Shown here piece after piece: positions 1-7,191 of a stretch of DNA of 20,746 nucleotides. Source of the stretch: an uncultured Actinomyces sp. (lineage in GTDB: Bacteria; Actinomycetota; Actinomycetes; Actinomycetales; Actinomycetaceae); assembly GCA_900541895.1 (NCBI GenBank), contig UWSI01000028.1:1-20746 (forward strand), in the 5' to 3' direction. Numbering within the stretch: position 1 is the first letter of the stretch; the number at the start of each line of letters is the position of its first letter. The notes beneath the pieces were generated by a model. The model made no database searches. It was not told where the DNA came from and worked only from the letters and a program-made list of their open reading frames with translations. A program made the position numbers and the translations under genes.

Positions 1-1218
1 GACCGAGGCCTGGGCGAGGGTTCGCGCCTGGGCGCGGTGCTCGTCCGTGTACTCCAGGTCGTCGGCGTGCTTGCGCACGAGGACGCGGATGAGCTTGCGG
101 CGCAGGTTCTCCTCGCGCAGGACGGCGGAGCGCTCGCGCAGCCAGCCGACCGCGAGGACGACAAGGAGGGCGACGCCCAACCAGCCAATGATCGGGTACA
201 TGCCGCCAATCAGCTTCTTGAAGCCCATGAGGGAGGCCGCGTAGCCCACGGCAACCACGCCGACGAGGACGATGCGCATCCGGGTGGTCTGCCCGTCCGA
301 GAAGCGGCGCGCCGTCGAGTAGAAGAGAGAAAAGACCGTGTTGTAGATGAGCGCGAAAATGATCAGCGTGTAGACGAAGGCGAAGGCCGGGTGGATCGAG
401 CGCGCGATCTCGAGGGCGGGAACGTTCACGTCCCAGACGCGATCCATGTTCAGGTACAGGCACAGGGCGTCCGCGCCGATGACGAGAGCGATGATGGTTC
501 CGCCGATGCGCCCGGCGCGGCGGGCCTCGCCGATGCGTGGTTGCTCCCCCCCATTGCCCCCGGCGGGCCGGGCCTCGCCGATGCGCAGCACCGAGCCACC
601 GAGCACGAAGGCCATCGCGATGCCGTTGACGACGCACAGCGCGAAGTAGTTGATTGTCGAGAGCCACAAGTTTGGAAGCGCGGGGGTGACATTCTGCGCG
701 GCAGCGTTGAGCTCGGTGATGCCTGGATGCGGGCGCGCAAGCGAGTAGATCGTCAAAATACTGATGGCAACAATGATCATCGGGGTGAATACACCGATGA
801 CTTTCATAATGCGATCAAAATCAAGGAAGGCAGTGACGACAACCAAAACTGCGCAGATCGCACTTCCCGCCCATGCTGGGATTCCAAACTGTTGTTCCAG
901 GTTCGCTCCCGCACCAGAGAGCATGACGACGCCCATCGCAAAGCCTGAAAAGACCAGAACAACGTCAATCACGCGACGGACCAGTGGCGGGGCTATGCGC
1001 TCAAAGACTTCGTCGTGGTGGCCTGATCGGTAGTAGGACCCGAGCTGCAGGGCCACAACGCCGAAGACAATGTTGAGGACACCCAGGACGGCAATGCCTA
1101 TCAGTCCCTTTGCTCCGAAAGAGAGGAAGTACTGCAGAAGGTCTTGACCACTGGCAAGGCCCGCGCCGATGACGACGCCAACGTAAGCGAATGCGACAGA
1201 AAGATACTGCTTGGGCAC
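1..1218 (-). CDS. YkvI-family integral membrane transporter-like protein, partial at left edge
   Basis: An open frame of 406 codons reads from a GTG at 1218 off the left edge with no stop, so the C-terminus is missing. The product is very hydrophobic, with about ten membrane segments. Near the N-terminus, residues 14-31 read GVVIGAGLASGQDLLQYF, the unwound-helix glycine motif typical of YkvI (COG3949), a group distantly related to the LeuT/APC transporters. The substrate is unknown. The frame ends in a charged cytoplasmic tail (around residues 365-406) that continues beyond the window. The start lies 2 nt after the nitroreductase stop, and the nitroreductase end (GAAGGGAAG) supplies the ribosome-binding site, so the two are probably translationally coupled. 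A 16-codon in-frame duplication sits in a loop at residues 212-233. Family assignment is good; function is inference. Confidence 0.8.
   Translation of the reverse strand, partial: MPKQYLSVAFAYVGVVIGAGLASGQDLLQYFLSFGAKGLIGIAVLGVLNIVFGVVALQLGSYYRSGHHDEVFERIAPPLVRRVIDVVLVFSGFAMGVVMLSGAGANLEQQFGIPAWAGSAICAVLVVVTAFLDFDRIMKVIGVFTPMIIVAISILTIYSLARPHPGITELNAAAQNVTPALPNLWLSTINYFALCVVNGIAMAFVLGGSVLRIGEARPAGGNGGEQPRIGEARRAGRIGGTIIALVIGADALCLYLNMDRVWDVNVPALEIARSIHPAFAFVYTLIIFALIYNTVFSLFYSTARRFSDGQTTRMRIVLVGVVAVGYAASLMGFKKLIGGMYPIIGWLGVALLVVLAVGWLRERSAVLREENLRRKLIRVLVRKHADDLEYTDEHRAQARTLAQASV
521..585. repeat. 17-bp direct repeat inside the YkvI-like gene
   Basis: CGGGCCTCGCCGATGCG occurs at 521-537 and again at 569-585, an offset of 48 bp (16 codons), so the frame is kept. 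On the coding strand it encodes two RIGEAR-type peptides separated by a Gly/Pro/Asn/Gln-rich stretch in a predicted cytoplasmic loop. A slippage or tandem-duplication origin is likely, and copy number could vary between strains. Confidence 0.75.
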
Positions 1219-1220
1219 GC

Positions 1221-1961
1221 TTACTTCCCTTCGAGGAGCTGGATCGGCGGACGGGGAGCATTGACCTGGTTAATCGGGGCATCAGTATCTGCGTAGCCCA
1301 AGCAGAAACCGGTGATCAGCTTGTAGTGCTGGGGAATCTCAAATTCCTGCTCGACCGGGCCACGCCATGTGGAGAGAATTCCGATCGCGCACGAATCCAC
1401 ACCATGCGCTTTTGCTGAAAGGAAGAGTGTTTGGAGCATGAGGCCCGCATCCATCGCACTCCACGGGAGCATGTTTTCGTGAACAAAAACGAAGCCCATG
1501 ACGGGCGCATCAAAAGCTGTCACGTTTCTGCGGTTTGCAGCGTCGCGCCCCTCATGATCGCTGCGTTCAATGTCATAGGCGCCATATACACACTTGGCGA
1601 TTTCAACTTGAGCTGGGCGAAGCTCGCGGGGGTAAGGCTTCCAGACGGGAAAATCACCGTCGGGCAGTTCGCGTCGCAGGGCAGTTTTTACCAGCGCGAA
1701 GGGCTTTCGGTGTTGAATATCCAGGGTTTGATCGAATCGACGCACGTATTCTTTGCGCAGGCGATCCGCACGCTCCCCCGTTGCTAACGCAACGCGGAAG
1801 GCACGAGTGTTGGACCAGCTGGGGGCTGTTGTTGCATCCTTGAGGATCGCGTCCAAGATGTCCTGCGGAATCTGTTGATCCGTGTATGCGCGGATTGAGC
1901 GGCGCGAGGCCGCGAGCACGGAGAAGTCAGGGGCAGTGAAATTGGTAGCGTCAGTTGTCAC
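1221..1961 (-). CDS. Nitroreductase-family FMN oxidoreductase
   Basis: 246 residues. The N-terminal ASRRSIRAYTDQQIP (residues 18-32) is the phosphate/FMN-binding arginine-serine motif of the nitroreductase superfamily. The AGLMLQTLFLSAKAHGVDSC segment and the C-terminal ITGFCLGYADTDAPINQ match the core helix and the GYPD-like end of the family. These enzymes use NAD(P)H and FMN to reduce nitroaromatics, quinones or flavin-like substrates in the cytoplasm; the natural substrate cannot be read from sequence. The GTG start at 1961 has no Shine-Dalgarno, but TACGCT sits exactly 6 nt upstream, which points to a leaderless transcript. It is the first gene of a pair with the downstream YkvI-like transporter, so the two may act on a related compound (inference). 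Confidence 0.88.
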   Translation of the reverse strand: MTTDATNFTAPDFSVLAASRRSIRAYTDQQIPQDILDAILKDATTAPSWSNTRAFRVALATGERADRLRKEYVRRFDQTLDIQHRKPFALVKTALRRELPDGDFPVWKPYPRELRPAQVEIAKCVYGAYDIERSDHEGRDAANRRNVTAFDAPVMGFVFVHENMLPWSAMDAGLMLQTLFLSAKAHGVDSCAIGILSTWRGPVEQEFEIPQHYKLITGFCLGYADTDAPINQVNAPRPPIQLLEGK

Positions 1962-1967
1962 TGTTCA

Positions 1968-1973
1968 AGCGTA
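1968..1973 (-). promoter_or_regulatory. -10 hexamer of a probable leaderless promoter (nitroreductase)
   Basis: TACGCT on the minus strand, 6 nt before the GTG at 1961. The start codon itself would then be at or next to the transcription start. No convincing -35 is visible. Confidence 0.45.
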
Positions 1974-2085
1974 GCGTGCTTGTGTCAGTTGGAGCCTGTT
2001 TCGGTGGAAACTCGTTCCGTTCGCTGCCTATCTCAATGCGCGCTCCGTCCACGCGACGCTCCCGCACCTTCCCTGCCCTCTTTGT

Positions 2086-2148
2086 CACATGAAGTCGTGA
2101 AAAGACATGCGTTATAAGCCATGACATTTACCGACTTCATGTGGAGGG
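2086..2148. repeat. Intergenic 63-bp repeat, copy 1, with internal inverted repeat
   Basis: This copy aligns without gaps to 2252-2314. The last 28 bp (2121-2148) are identical between copies; the first part differs mostly by transitions. Within copy 1, ACATGAAGTCG (2087-2097) and CGACTTCATGT (2132-2142) form a perfect 11-bp inverted repeat with a 34-nt loop. A short echo, CATGTGGAGGGAGCG, sits between the copies near 2190. The element is downstream of the lyase and upstream of the nitroreductase. Confidence 0.8.
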
Positions 2149-2251
2149 GCGACCAGATGCTGCCTCGGGAAGAACGGAGGGCCGAACTGCATGTGGAGGG
2201 AGCGGAAACGAGCCGGCAGTCAGCTCAGCTGGGCAACCTCATCCCGCCTAA

Positions 2252-2314
2252 CACACGAAGCCACGAAAAGACACACGCTATAACGCATGACATTTACCGA
2301 CTTCATGTGGAGGG
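2252..2314. repeat. Intergenic 63-bp repeat, copy 2
   Basis: Second copy, offset by 166 bp from copy 1 and ending 6 bp before the lyase stop. The right arm CGACTTCATGT is intact, but the left arm has drifted (ACACGAAGCCA), so this copy folds less well. Two degenerate copies in one spacer suggest a dispersed genomic repeat, or a duplicated RNA structure between lyase and nitroreductase. Confidence 0.8.
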
Positions 2315-2319
2315 AGCGC

Positions 2320-3366
2320 TTAGGCCAGCGCGGCCTCGAAAGCCTTGACGTCCTCCTCGGGGGTTCCCCACGACGTACAAAAGCGCGCGAGCAGGCGACC
2401 ATCGGGCAGCGTCTCCCAAATACCGTATTGCACCTTGCGCGAGAGACGCTCGTGTCCAGCCTGATCTAAAGCAACAAAGGTCAGATTCGTCGGCGAGTCC
2501 ATCGTGACGACATATCCAGCGCGGATCAGAGCCTCGCGGATTCGCTTAGTGGCAGCAACGCCGGGAGCACCCAAAGTCAGGTAGAGGTCATCCTCGAACA
2601 GGGCCTCGAACTGAACGCCCAAAAGCCGACCTTTAGCGAGCAAAGCTCCATGCTGCTTCATCTGCGTGACGAATTGGCGGATCGAGCCACCTTCAGGAAT
2701 CACCACGGCCTCGCCAAAAAGTGTGCCGCACTTGGTACCGCCGATGTAGAAAACATCGGATAGCCGCGCCAAATCAGCCATCGAAACATCATTTTCCGGC
2801 GAGGTCAGGGCATAGGCCAAACGGGCACCATCAACGAAAAGCTTGAGGCCGTGCTCGCGACATGCAGCGGAGAGTTCTTCCAGTTCTTTGAGCGAATACA
2901 GCGTTCCGTATTCGGTGGGCTGCGAGATATAGACCAATGCGGGGGCGATCATGTGGTCGCGTGCACCGTCGCCTTCCCACGCTGAATAAATGCGCTTAAC
3001 ATCAGCCGCAGTGATTTTTCCGTCTTTCGCGGGGATATCAAGGATCTTGTGACCACCGCGTTCAACAATGCCGGCCTCGTGCATGTTGATGTGTCCGGTG
3101 TGGGGAGCAATCACTCCCTGCCAGGGCAGGAGGATCGCGTCGATGACAGTGGCGTTTGTTTGCGTTCCACCGACCAGGAAATGAACGTCCGCTTTGGGGG
3201 CATTGCAGGCTGCGCGAATCAGGTCACGTGCGCGCTCGCAGTGCTCGTCAGTACCGTAGCCACTCGATTGCTCCATATTGGTAGCGACCAAGGCGTCCAA
3301 TACTTTTTGGTGCGCGCCTTCTTGATAGTCACTGGAGAAGTTCGGGAGTACAGCTGCACTAGTCAT
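2320..3366 (-). CDS. Beta-eliminating lyase / low-specificity threonine aldolase family, PLP-dependent
   Basis: 348 residues, the normal length for this fold-type I PLP family. The FVDGARLAYAL segment (around 177-187) carries the aspartate that pairs with the pyridine nitrogen. FYIGGTKCGTLFGEA (around 206-220) carries the Schiff-base lysine, Lys212. GGTQTN (66-71) is the phosphate-binding turn. Enzymes of this group cleave L-threonine or allo-threonine to glycine and acetaldehyde, or eliminate from related beta-hydroxy or beta-substituted amino acids; the substrate is not resolvable here. The ATG at 3366 has no Shine-Dalgarno, but AATAAT lies 6 nt upstream, so leaderless transcription is possible. 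It is monocistronic by position, with repeat-rich spacers on both sides. Confidence 0.88.
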   Translation of the reverse strand: MTSAAVLPNFSSDYQEGAHQKVLDALVATNMEQSSGYGTDEHCERARDLIRAACNAPKADVHFLVGGTQTNATVIDAILLPWQGVIAPHTGHINMHEAGIVERGGHKILDIPAKDGKITAADVKRIYSAWEGDGARDHMIAPALVYISQPTEYGTLYSLKELEELSAACREHGLKLFVDGARLAYALTSPENDVSMADLARLSDVFYIGGTKCGTLFGEAVVIPEGGSIRQFVTQMKQHGALLAKGRLLGVQFEALFEDDLYLTLGAPGVAATKRIREALIRAGYVVTMDSPTNLTFVALDQAGHERLSRKVQYGIWETLPDGRLLARFCTSWGTPEEDVKAFEAALA

Positions 3367-3396
3367 TGCACAATTATTGCACGCTTTTTACCTTAG

Positions 3397-3434
3397 GAAT
3401 AGCACGCATTAATCGCATTAACGCTGTGCTATTC
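3397..3434. promoter_or_regulatory. Inverted repeat upstream of the lyase, possible operator
   Basis: GAATAGCAC (3397-3405) and GTGCTATTC (3426-3434) form a perfect 9-bp inverted repeat around a 20-nt centre that contains ATTAA twice. It lies 31-68 bp upstream of the lyase start, where a repressor or activator site would be expected. The binding protein is unknown. Confidence 0.4.
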
Positions 3435-3460
3435 ATTCCCGAGCAGAGTCAAATAAACGC

Positions 3461-3490
3461 ATCCCCAAAGACATCGCTGCCTTCGGGGAT
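3461..3490 (-). terminator. Hairpin downstream of the uracil-glycosylase-like gene
   Basis: On the minus strand, ATCCCCGAAG and CTTTGGGGAT form a 10-bp stem with one G-U pair and a 10-nt loop, 19 nt after the stop at 3509. It is followed by GCGTTTATTTG, a weak T-rich tail. It probably ends the haem/repair gene run. Confidence 0.55.
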
Positions 3491-3508
3491 ACAAAGCTCG
3501 CAGAAAAC

Positions 3509-4108
3509 TCACCTCATAATCTGCGCGACAAGCTTTTGCAGATCCGGAATGACGGTCTGATCAAACCAGGGGTTCTTCTTCATCCAGATTTGGTTACGAG
3601 GTGATGGATGCACGAGCGGGAAAAACTCGGGCAGGTAGTCGCGGTAATCCTTGACGACCTGCGTGAGAGAGGCCGAAGATTTGAGCTGCAGATAGCGCTT
3701 TGTTGCGTAGGAGCCGACCAGAATAGTGAGCTTCAGATCGGGCATGAGCTCAAGCAGGCACGGGTGCCACTTATCCGCGAAGTCCTTACGCGGAGGCAGA
3801 TCGCCGCTCTTCCCGGTGCCCGGGAAGTAGAAGTCCATGGGGACAATGGCCAGTTTCCCAGAGTTGTAGAAGGTATCGCGGTCGATTCCCATCCAATCGC
3901 GCAGGCGGTCACCACTGCGGTCGTTCCAGACAATTCCAGTTTCTTCAGCGACTCGGCCGGGAGCTTGACCGACGATCATGATCCGACACTCGGGGCCCGC
4001 GTAAAACAACGGATCGATCCCGCACTTTGTGTATGAGGCGTTTTCCGGGTCCTTCCGGATTTCCTCTGCGATTGCTTTGAACTTCGGATCAGTAATCTCT
4101 GGAGTCAT
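3509..4108 (-). CDS. Uracil-DNA glycosylase-fold protein
   Basis: 199 residues. Motif A is IMIVGQAPG (43-51) and motif B is LVHPSPRN (165-172), the two loops that make the uracil-DNA glycosylase active site. There is no four-cysteine iron-sulfur set as in family 4/5 enzymes, so it belongs to the short, cluster-free branch usually annotated 'uracil-DNA glycosylase family protein'. The expected role is removal of uracil or a related damaged base, but activity has to be assumed from the fold. The ATG at 4108 lacks a Shine-Dalgarno and has TAGAGT 6 nt upstream, so it may have its own leaderless promoter in addition to read-through from tag, 55 nt upstream. It sits next to another base-excision glycosylase, which supports a repair role. 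Confidence 0.82.
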   Translation of the reverse strand: MTPEITDPKFKAIAEEIRKDPENASYTKCGIDPLFYAGPECRIMIVGQAPGRVAEETGIVWNDRSGDRLRDWMGIDRDTFYNSGKLAIVPMDFYFPGTGKSGDLPPRKDFADKWHPCLLELMPDLKLTILVGSYATKRYLQLKSSASLTQVVKDYRDYLPEFFPLVHPSPRNQIWMKKNPWFDQTVIPDLQKLVAQIMR

Positions 4109-4114
4109 ATTTTC

Positions 4115-4120
4115 ACTCTA
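4115..4120 (-). promoter_or_regulatory. -10 hexamer of a probable leaderless promoter (uracil-glycosylase-like gene)
   Basis: TAGAGT on the minus strand with a 6-nt spacer (GAAAAT) to the ATG at 4108. The position is the same as in three other genes of this window. Confidence 0.45.
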
Positions 4121-4163
4121 GACCCGTTTCTATTCAGCCGCAGCAACCTCAACAAAGCTTGGT

Positions 4164-4841
4164 TCATTCATTCGACGGCCGCTTCCACGTTCCCAAGATG
4201 TCAGTGTTGACAATCCCTATCGCGCTCATCATGGCCAATGCGGTAACCGGACCGACGAAGACGAAGCCTCGGCGTTTGAGCTCGAGTGAGAGAGCGCGGG
4301 ATTCTTCGGTCTGCGCGGGCACGTCCCCGGCATTTTTCGGCCGAGGATGTCGGCTGGGCTGGTACAGCCAGACAAGTTCACCCAAGTGTCGCGGGTAGGA
4401 TTGCCCAGGCCGAAGCAGGTGCGCAAGCGGCGCCTCCCCCATCCGCCGGGCGCGGTGTGCATCCGCTTCGGCAGTTAGAGCACCGCGGAGCGCGATGACT
4501 GCCCGTGCATTGGTAATTGCCGCGTCGATCTTGCGCTTATTCCGTACGATGCCCGCGTCCTGCATTAAACGCTCGCGATCTTTGTCGGTGAAGGAGGCGA
4601 CGGCCTCGGGAATGAAGGAAGCGAAGGCATTGCGAAAGGCCTCACGTTTCTTGAGGATCGTCGACCATGAGAGGCCGGATTGGAAGCTCTCAAGGACGAG
4701 GCGCTCGAAAACGCCCTGCTCGGAGGTGACCGGACTTCCCCACTCGGTGTCGTAGTAGTCGCGTAAGAGCGGATCCGTGGCCGCCCAGGTCGGACGGACA
4801 AGGCCATCTTCGCAGGAAACGAGGCCTTCAGGAAGAGTCAC
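4164..4841 (-). CDS. tag: DNA-3-methyladenine glycosylase I, lacking the usual zinc ligands
   Basis: 225 residues from the GTG at 4841; AGGAGG with a 5-nt spacer precedes it. An earlier GTG at 4847 overlaps that Shine-Dalgarno and is a poor start. Tag excises 3-methyladenine from alkylated DNA. The core LVLESFQSGLSWSTILKKRE (48-67) matches the Tag substrate pocket, with Glu51 at the place of the E. coli base-recognising glutamate and Trp59 stacking. However, the zinc-snap residues appear to be lost: the N-terminal RCGW-type motif is RPTW (16-19), YHD is YYD (29-31), and the C-terminal His and Cys ligands are absent from VNTDILGTWKRP. A 50-residue charged or loosely conserved insert (about 120-175) makes it longer than E. 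coli Tag (187). It lies 24 nt after chdC, probably in the same operon. Confidence 0.88.
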   Translation of the reverse strand: MTLPEGLVSCEDGLVRPTWAATDPLLRDYYDTEWGSPVTSEQGVFERLVLESFQSGLSWSTILKKREAFRNAFASFIPEAVASFTDKDRERLMQDAGIVRNKRKIDAAITNARAVIALRGALTAEADAHRARRMGEAPLAHLLRPGQSYPRHLGELVWLYQPSRHPRPKNAGDVPAQTEESRALSLELKRRGFVFVGPVTALAMMSAIGIVNTDILGTWKRPSNE

Positions 4842-4865
4842 GGTCACCTCCTCAAGCAGTGCAGA

Positions 4866-5705
4866 TTATGCCCTCGGCTGGCGCTCAGCCCATTCCTGCA
4901 GGCTCACGCGGGGACCCGTGAAGAAGGGGGTATCCTCGCGCACATACAAGCGAGCCTCGGTGTAGCGCTGGGCGTGCATGACACCCTCAAGGCGATCCAG
5001 GCTGTCAGCCTCGAAAGCCAAAACCCACTCGTAGTCGGAGAATCCGAAAGCCGACAGGGTCGAGCCCTTGACGTCCGGGTACTGCGAGAAGCCGTTGCGC
5101 CCATGCTCGGCCATGATCCGCGAGCGCTCTTCGGGGGCCTTCAAGTACCAGTCGTAGGAGCGCACGAAGGGGTAGACCATCGCCCAGTCACGCGGCGCAA
5201 CCCCACCGAAGCACGCAGGAATATGACGCTTGTTAAACTCGGCGGGAGTGTGCAGGCCCATGCACAACCAAACAGGCTCCAAGAACTTCCCCAGCGCACT
5301 GGCCCGCAGACGATGGTAGGCGTCTTGCAAAACCTCGGGGTCGTCATCAAGCCACCACACCATCAGGTCCGCCTCGGCGCGGAAGCCGGAGACGTCATAG
5401 AAACCGCGGATTTGCGCGCCCGCGCTCTTCACATAGTCCAGGGATTCAGCAACAATCTGGGCGCGCTCGCTGTCGTCAGCCGGCAAGAACTCACCCAATG
5501 CAAACACGGAATACAGCGCGTAGTGCTGCTTGCCGTTGACTGCGTCTAAGTCAATATCGGTCCGGTCGCGCGGGTCGGGAACGTAGGAGTGCGCGGCATG
5601 GTGGTGCGGAGCATGCTCAGCACCGTGTTCGGGCGCAGCCTCTACGTGACCGGTGTGTTCGGTGTTTTCAGCGGGTTGTTCCGCATGACGGTTCAAGAAC
5701 GCCAT
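4866..5705 (-). CDS. chdC: Coproheme decarboxylase from an internal start
   Basis: 279 residues if translation restarts at the in-frame ATG at 5705. A perfect AGGAGG (5711-5716) with 5-nt spacing precedes it, the best ribosome-binding site in the window. ChdC oxidatively decarboxylates two propionates of coproheme with peroxide to give haem b. Residues 1-45 are a His/Glu/Ala-rich extension (HAPHHHAAHS). The chlorite-dismutase-like domain follows: FNKRHIPA with His161 (candidate distal His of the actinobacterial type), MVYPFVRSYDWY (177-187) with the catalytic-tyrosine region, and IMAEHGR with His201 as candidate proximal haem ligand. The C-terminus DYEWVLAFEADSLDRL (224-239) is typical. The usual family length is about 230-240, so the N-terminal extension is extra. 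tag follows 24 nt downstream. Confidence 0.82.
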   Translation of the reverse strand: MAFLNRHAEQPAENTEHTGHVEAAPEHGAEHAPHHHAAHSYVPDPRDRTDIDLDAVNGKQHYALYSVFALGEFLPADDSERAQIVAESLDYVKSAGAQIRGFYDVSGFRAEADLMVWWLDDDPEVLQDAYHRLRASALGKFLEPVWLCMGLHTPAEFNKRHIPACFGGVAPRDWAMVYPFVRSYDWYLKAPEERSRIMAEHGRNGFSQYPDVKGSTLSAFGFSDYEWVLAFEADSLDRLEGVMHAQRYTEARLYVREDTPFFTGPRVSLQEWAERQPRA

Positions 5706-7100
5706 TGATTCCTCCTGTTGTATGGCGGATTGGCCGGCGACTCGAGCAGGGCCGTCGGAAGAAAGTGGGGCATGCAAGCTTGCGCGCTGATCGCCGGTTT
5801 CGGCAGAGTTTTGAGAATGCGCGGGCCGAGCCGGAGCCAGACAACAATCCGGCGGACACACCGTATGGAAAGGTCCCGTGCCCGTCACGGTCATGCGGAA
5901 AGGATTTTCACCTCGCGCTTGGGCTGCGCGTTCTTCCAGCACGTCCACCAGCGAAGAGACAAACGCGGGATCCGTCGAGATCGTTTCGGCGCGCTTGTAC
6001 GCAAGTCCAAGCTCCGCGGCGGTTTCCTTCGCCTCGGTGTCTAGGTCGTAGACAACCTCCATGTGGTCGCAGATGAAGCCGATAGGAACGACGACTACAC
6101 CGCTCGGCTTTTCGCTTCCCGAGGCCTCGTTTCCTTCCCCCGTGCTCTGGCTTTCCGGGTCGATCAGTTCGCGGAGGAAATCGTTGATGTCGGGCTCCAG
6201 CCAGCGCGCCTGCGGCGGACCCGAGCGCGAACAAAACGCTAGGTCATATCCCAGATCCTCACGTCCCAAAACACGGCGCACTTCCGGCATGATCGCTTGA
6301 ATGAGCGCATGATGCTGAGCAACGTAACTAATTTCGGAAGCGGGGGTGCCCAGGGATGAAGTTTCCTCTGCCTCGAGCTCAGGGCCACCGGCCTCGAAAT
6401 CAGGGCAGGCCTCGGAAGTGGGGGAAGAAGAAACGGTAGAAGGGAAGGAGAAGGGAGAGGACCCGTCTTCCATGCTCATGGGGATGGAGTGGGTGACGAA
6501 AACCAGTCGAATCCCAGCGGGATCAGCTCCGCCCTCAACCAAGGCCGACCACGCGCGACGGATCGAGGCAATTTCAGCACTGGCCATACCGGGAGTCGAA
6601 TAGTAGGGGCGCACTTTATCCACAATGATCTCGGCGTTCGGGTTGTCCGCACTGTCCTCTGCACCAAGGAGGATACTCCCCCACTTTTCGCTTTTGGAAC
6701 GCGCGGCCTCGGCAAGGTCTTCGCGGTACTGACGGCACCCCGAATACGAGGCATAGGCGGATGTCGGCAGCACAAGGATGCGTCGCGCGCCGGCTTGGGC
6801 AAGTTCGTCCAGGCCCTCGGCGACAAAGGGATGCCAGTTGCGGTTTCCCCAGCCGACAGGGATGTCATATCCACGACGCGAGAGCTCTGCGGATAAGTCA
6901 GCAATCAGGCGCTGATTACAGGCGTTAATGGGCGAAACGCCACCGAAACGCTCATAGTGTTTCGAGACTTGAAGAAGACGTTCGTCGGGGATTCCACGGC
7001 CTCGCGTTGCGTTGCGCATGAACGGGAGGACATCCTCCATGCCGTTGGGGCCACCATAGGACAGCAGCATAATTGCGTCGTAGGGTTCCAATCCTGGCAC
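4866..7100 (-). CDS. Coproporphyrin ferrochelatase fused to coproheme decarboxylase (CpfC/HemH-ChdC/HemQ)
   Basis: One uninterrupted frame of 744 residues from a GTG at 7100, which has AAGGAGG upstream; the frame stays open further upstream, but into the preceding gene. Residues 1-420 are ferrochelatase: LLSYGGPNG (12-20), catalytic VTHSIPMS (202-209, His204), and GFICDHMEVVYDLD (341-354) with the metal-site glutamate. Cys122 (YSGC) plus Cys415, Cys419 and Cys420 match the cysteines that bind a [2Fe-2S] cluster in actinobacterial ferrochelatases. Two low-complexity acidic/Ser-rich inserts lie at about 213-255 and 314-334. After a 45-residue disordered linker comes ChdC (466-744). CpfC inserts iron into coproporphyrin III and ChdC converts coproheme to haem b, so consecutive steps are joined. 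Such fusions are plausible but uncommon. An internal start may also release free ChdC. Confidence 0.88.
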   Translation of the reverse strand: MPGLEPYDAIMLLSYGGPNGMEDVLPFMRNATRGRGIPDERLLQVSKHYERFGGVSPINACNQRLIADLSAELSRRGYDIPVGWGNRNWHPFVAEGLDELAQAGARRILVLPTSAYASYSGCRQYREDLAEAARSKSEKWGSILLGAEDSADNPNAEIIVDKVRPYYSTPGMASAEIASIRRAWSALVEGGADPAGIRLVFVTHSIPMSMEDGSSPFSFPSTVSSSPTSEACPDFEAGGPELEAEETSSLGTPASEISYVAQHHALIQAIMPEVRRVLGREDLGYDLAFCSRSGPPQARWLEPDINDFLRELIDPESQSTGEGNEASGSEKPSGVVVVPIGFICDHMEVVYDLDTEAKETAAELGLAYKRAETISTDPAFVSSLVDVLEERAAQARGENPFRMTVTGTGPFHTVCPPDCCLAPARPAHSQNSAETGDQRASLHAPLSSDGPARVAGQSAIQQEESMAFLNRHAEQPAENTEHTGHVEAAPEHGAEHAPHHHAAHSYVPDPRDRTDIDLDAVNGKQHYALYSVFALGEFLPADDSERAQIVAESLDYVKSAGAQIRGFYDVSGFRAEADLMVWWLDDDPEVLQDAYHRLRASALGKFLEPVWLCMGLHTPAEFNKRHIPACFGGVAPRDWAMVYPFVRSYDWYLKAPEERSRIMAEHGRNGFSQYPDVKGSTLSAFGFSDYEWVLAFEADSLDRLEGVMHAQRYTEARLYVREDTPFFTGPRVSLQEWAERQPRA
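5711..5716 (-). promoter_or_regulatory. Strong internal Shine-Dalgarno for chdC
   Basis: AGGAGG on the minus strand, 5 nt before the in-frame ATG at 5705, inside the continuous ferrochelatase-ChdC frame. It encodes Gln-Gln-Glu-Glu of the linker, so it has been kept despite being coding. It decides the start of free ChdC. Confidence 0.8.
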
Positions 7101-7191
7101 TGTGAGTCCTCCTTCGCGGGCAACATGGCAAGTGTAGGACCGCACGCCCGCACCTCGCAGCGACAAAGTGTCAGAAAAACGCCAGAAGGTT

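Noticed and set aside
37..948. Long plus-strand frame of about 300 codons
   Set aside because: It is antisense to the YkvI-like gene. Its product is Asp/Arg/His-rich without domains, while the minus strand encodes a coherent membrane protein.
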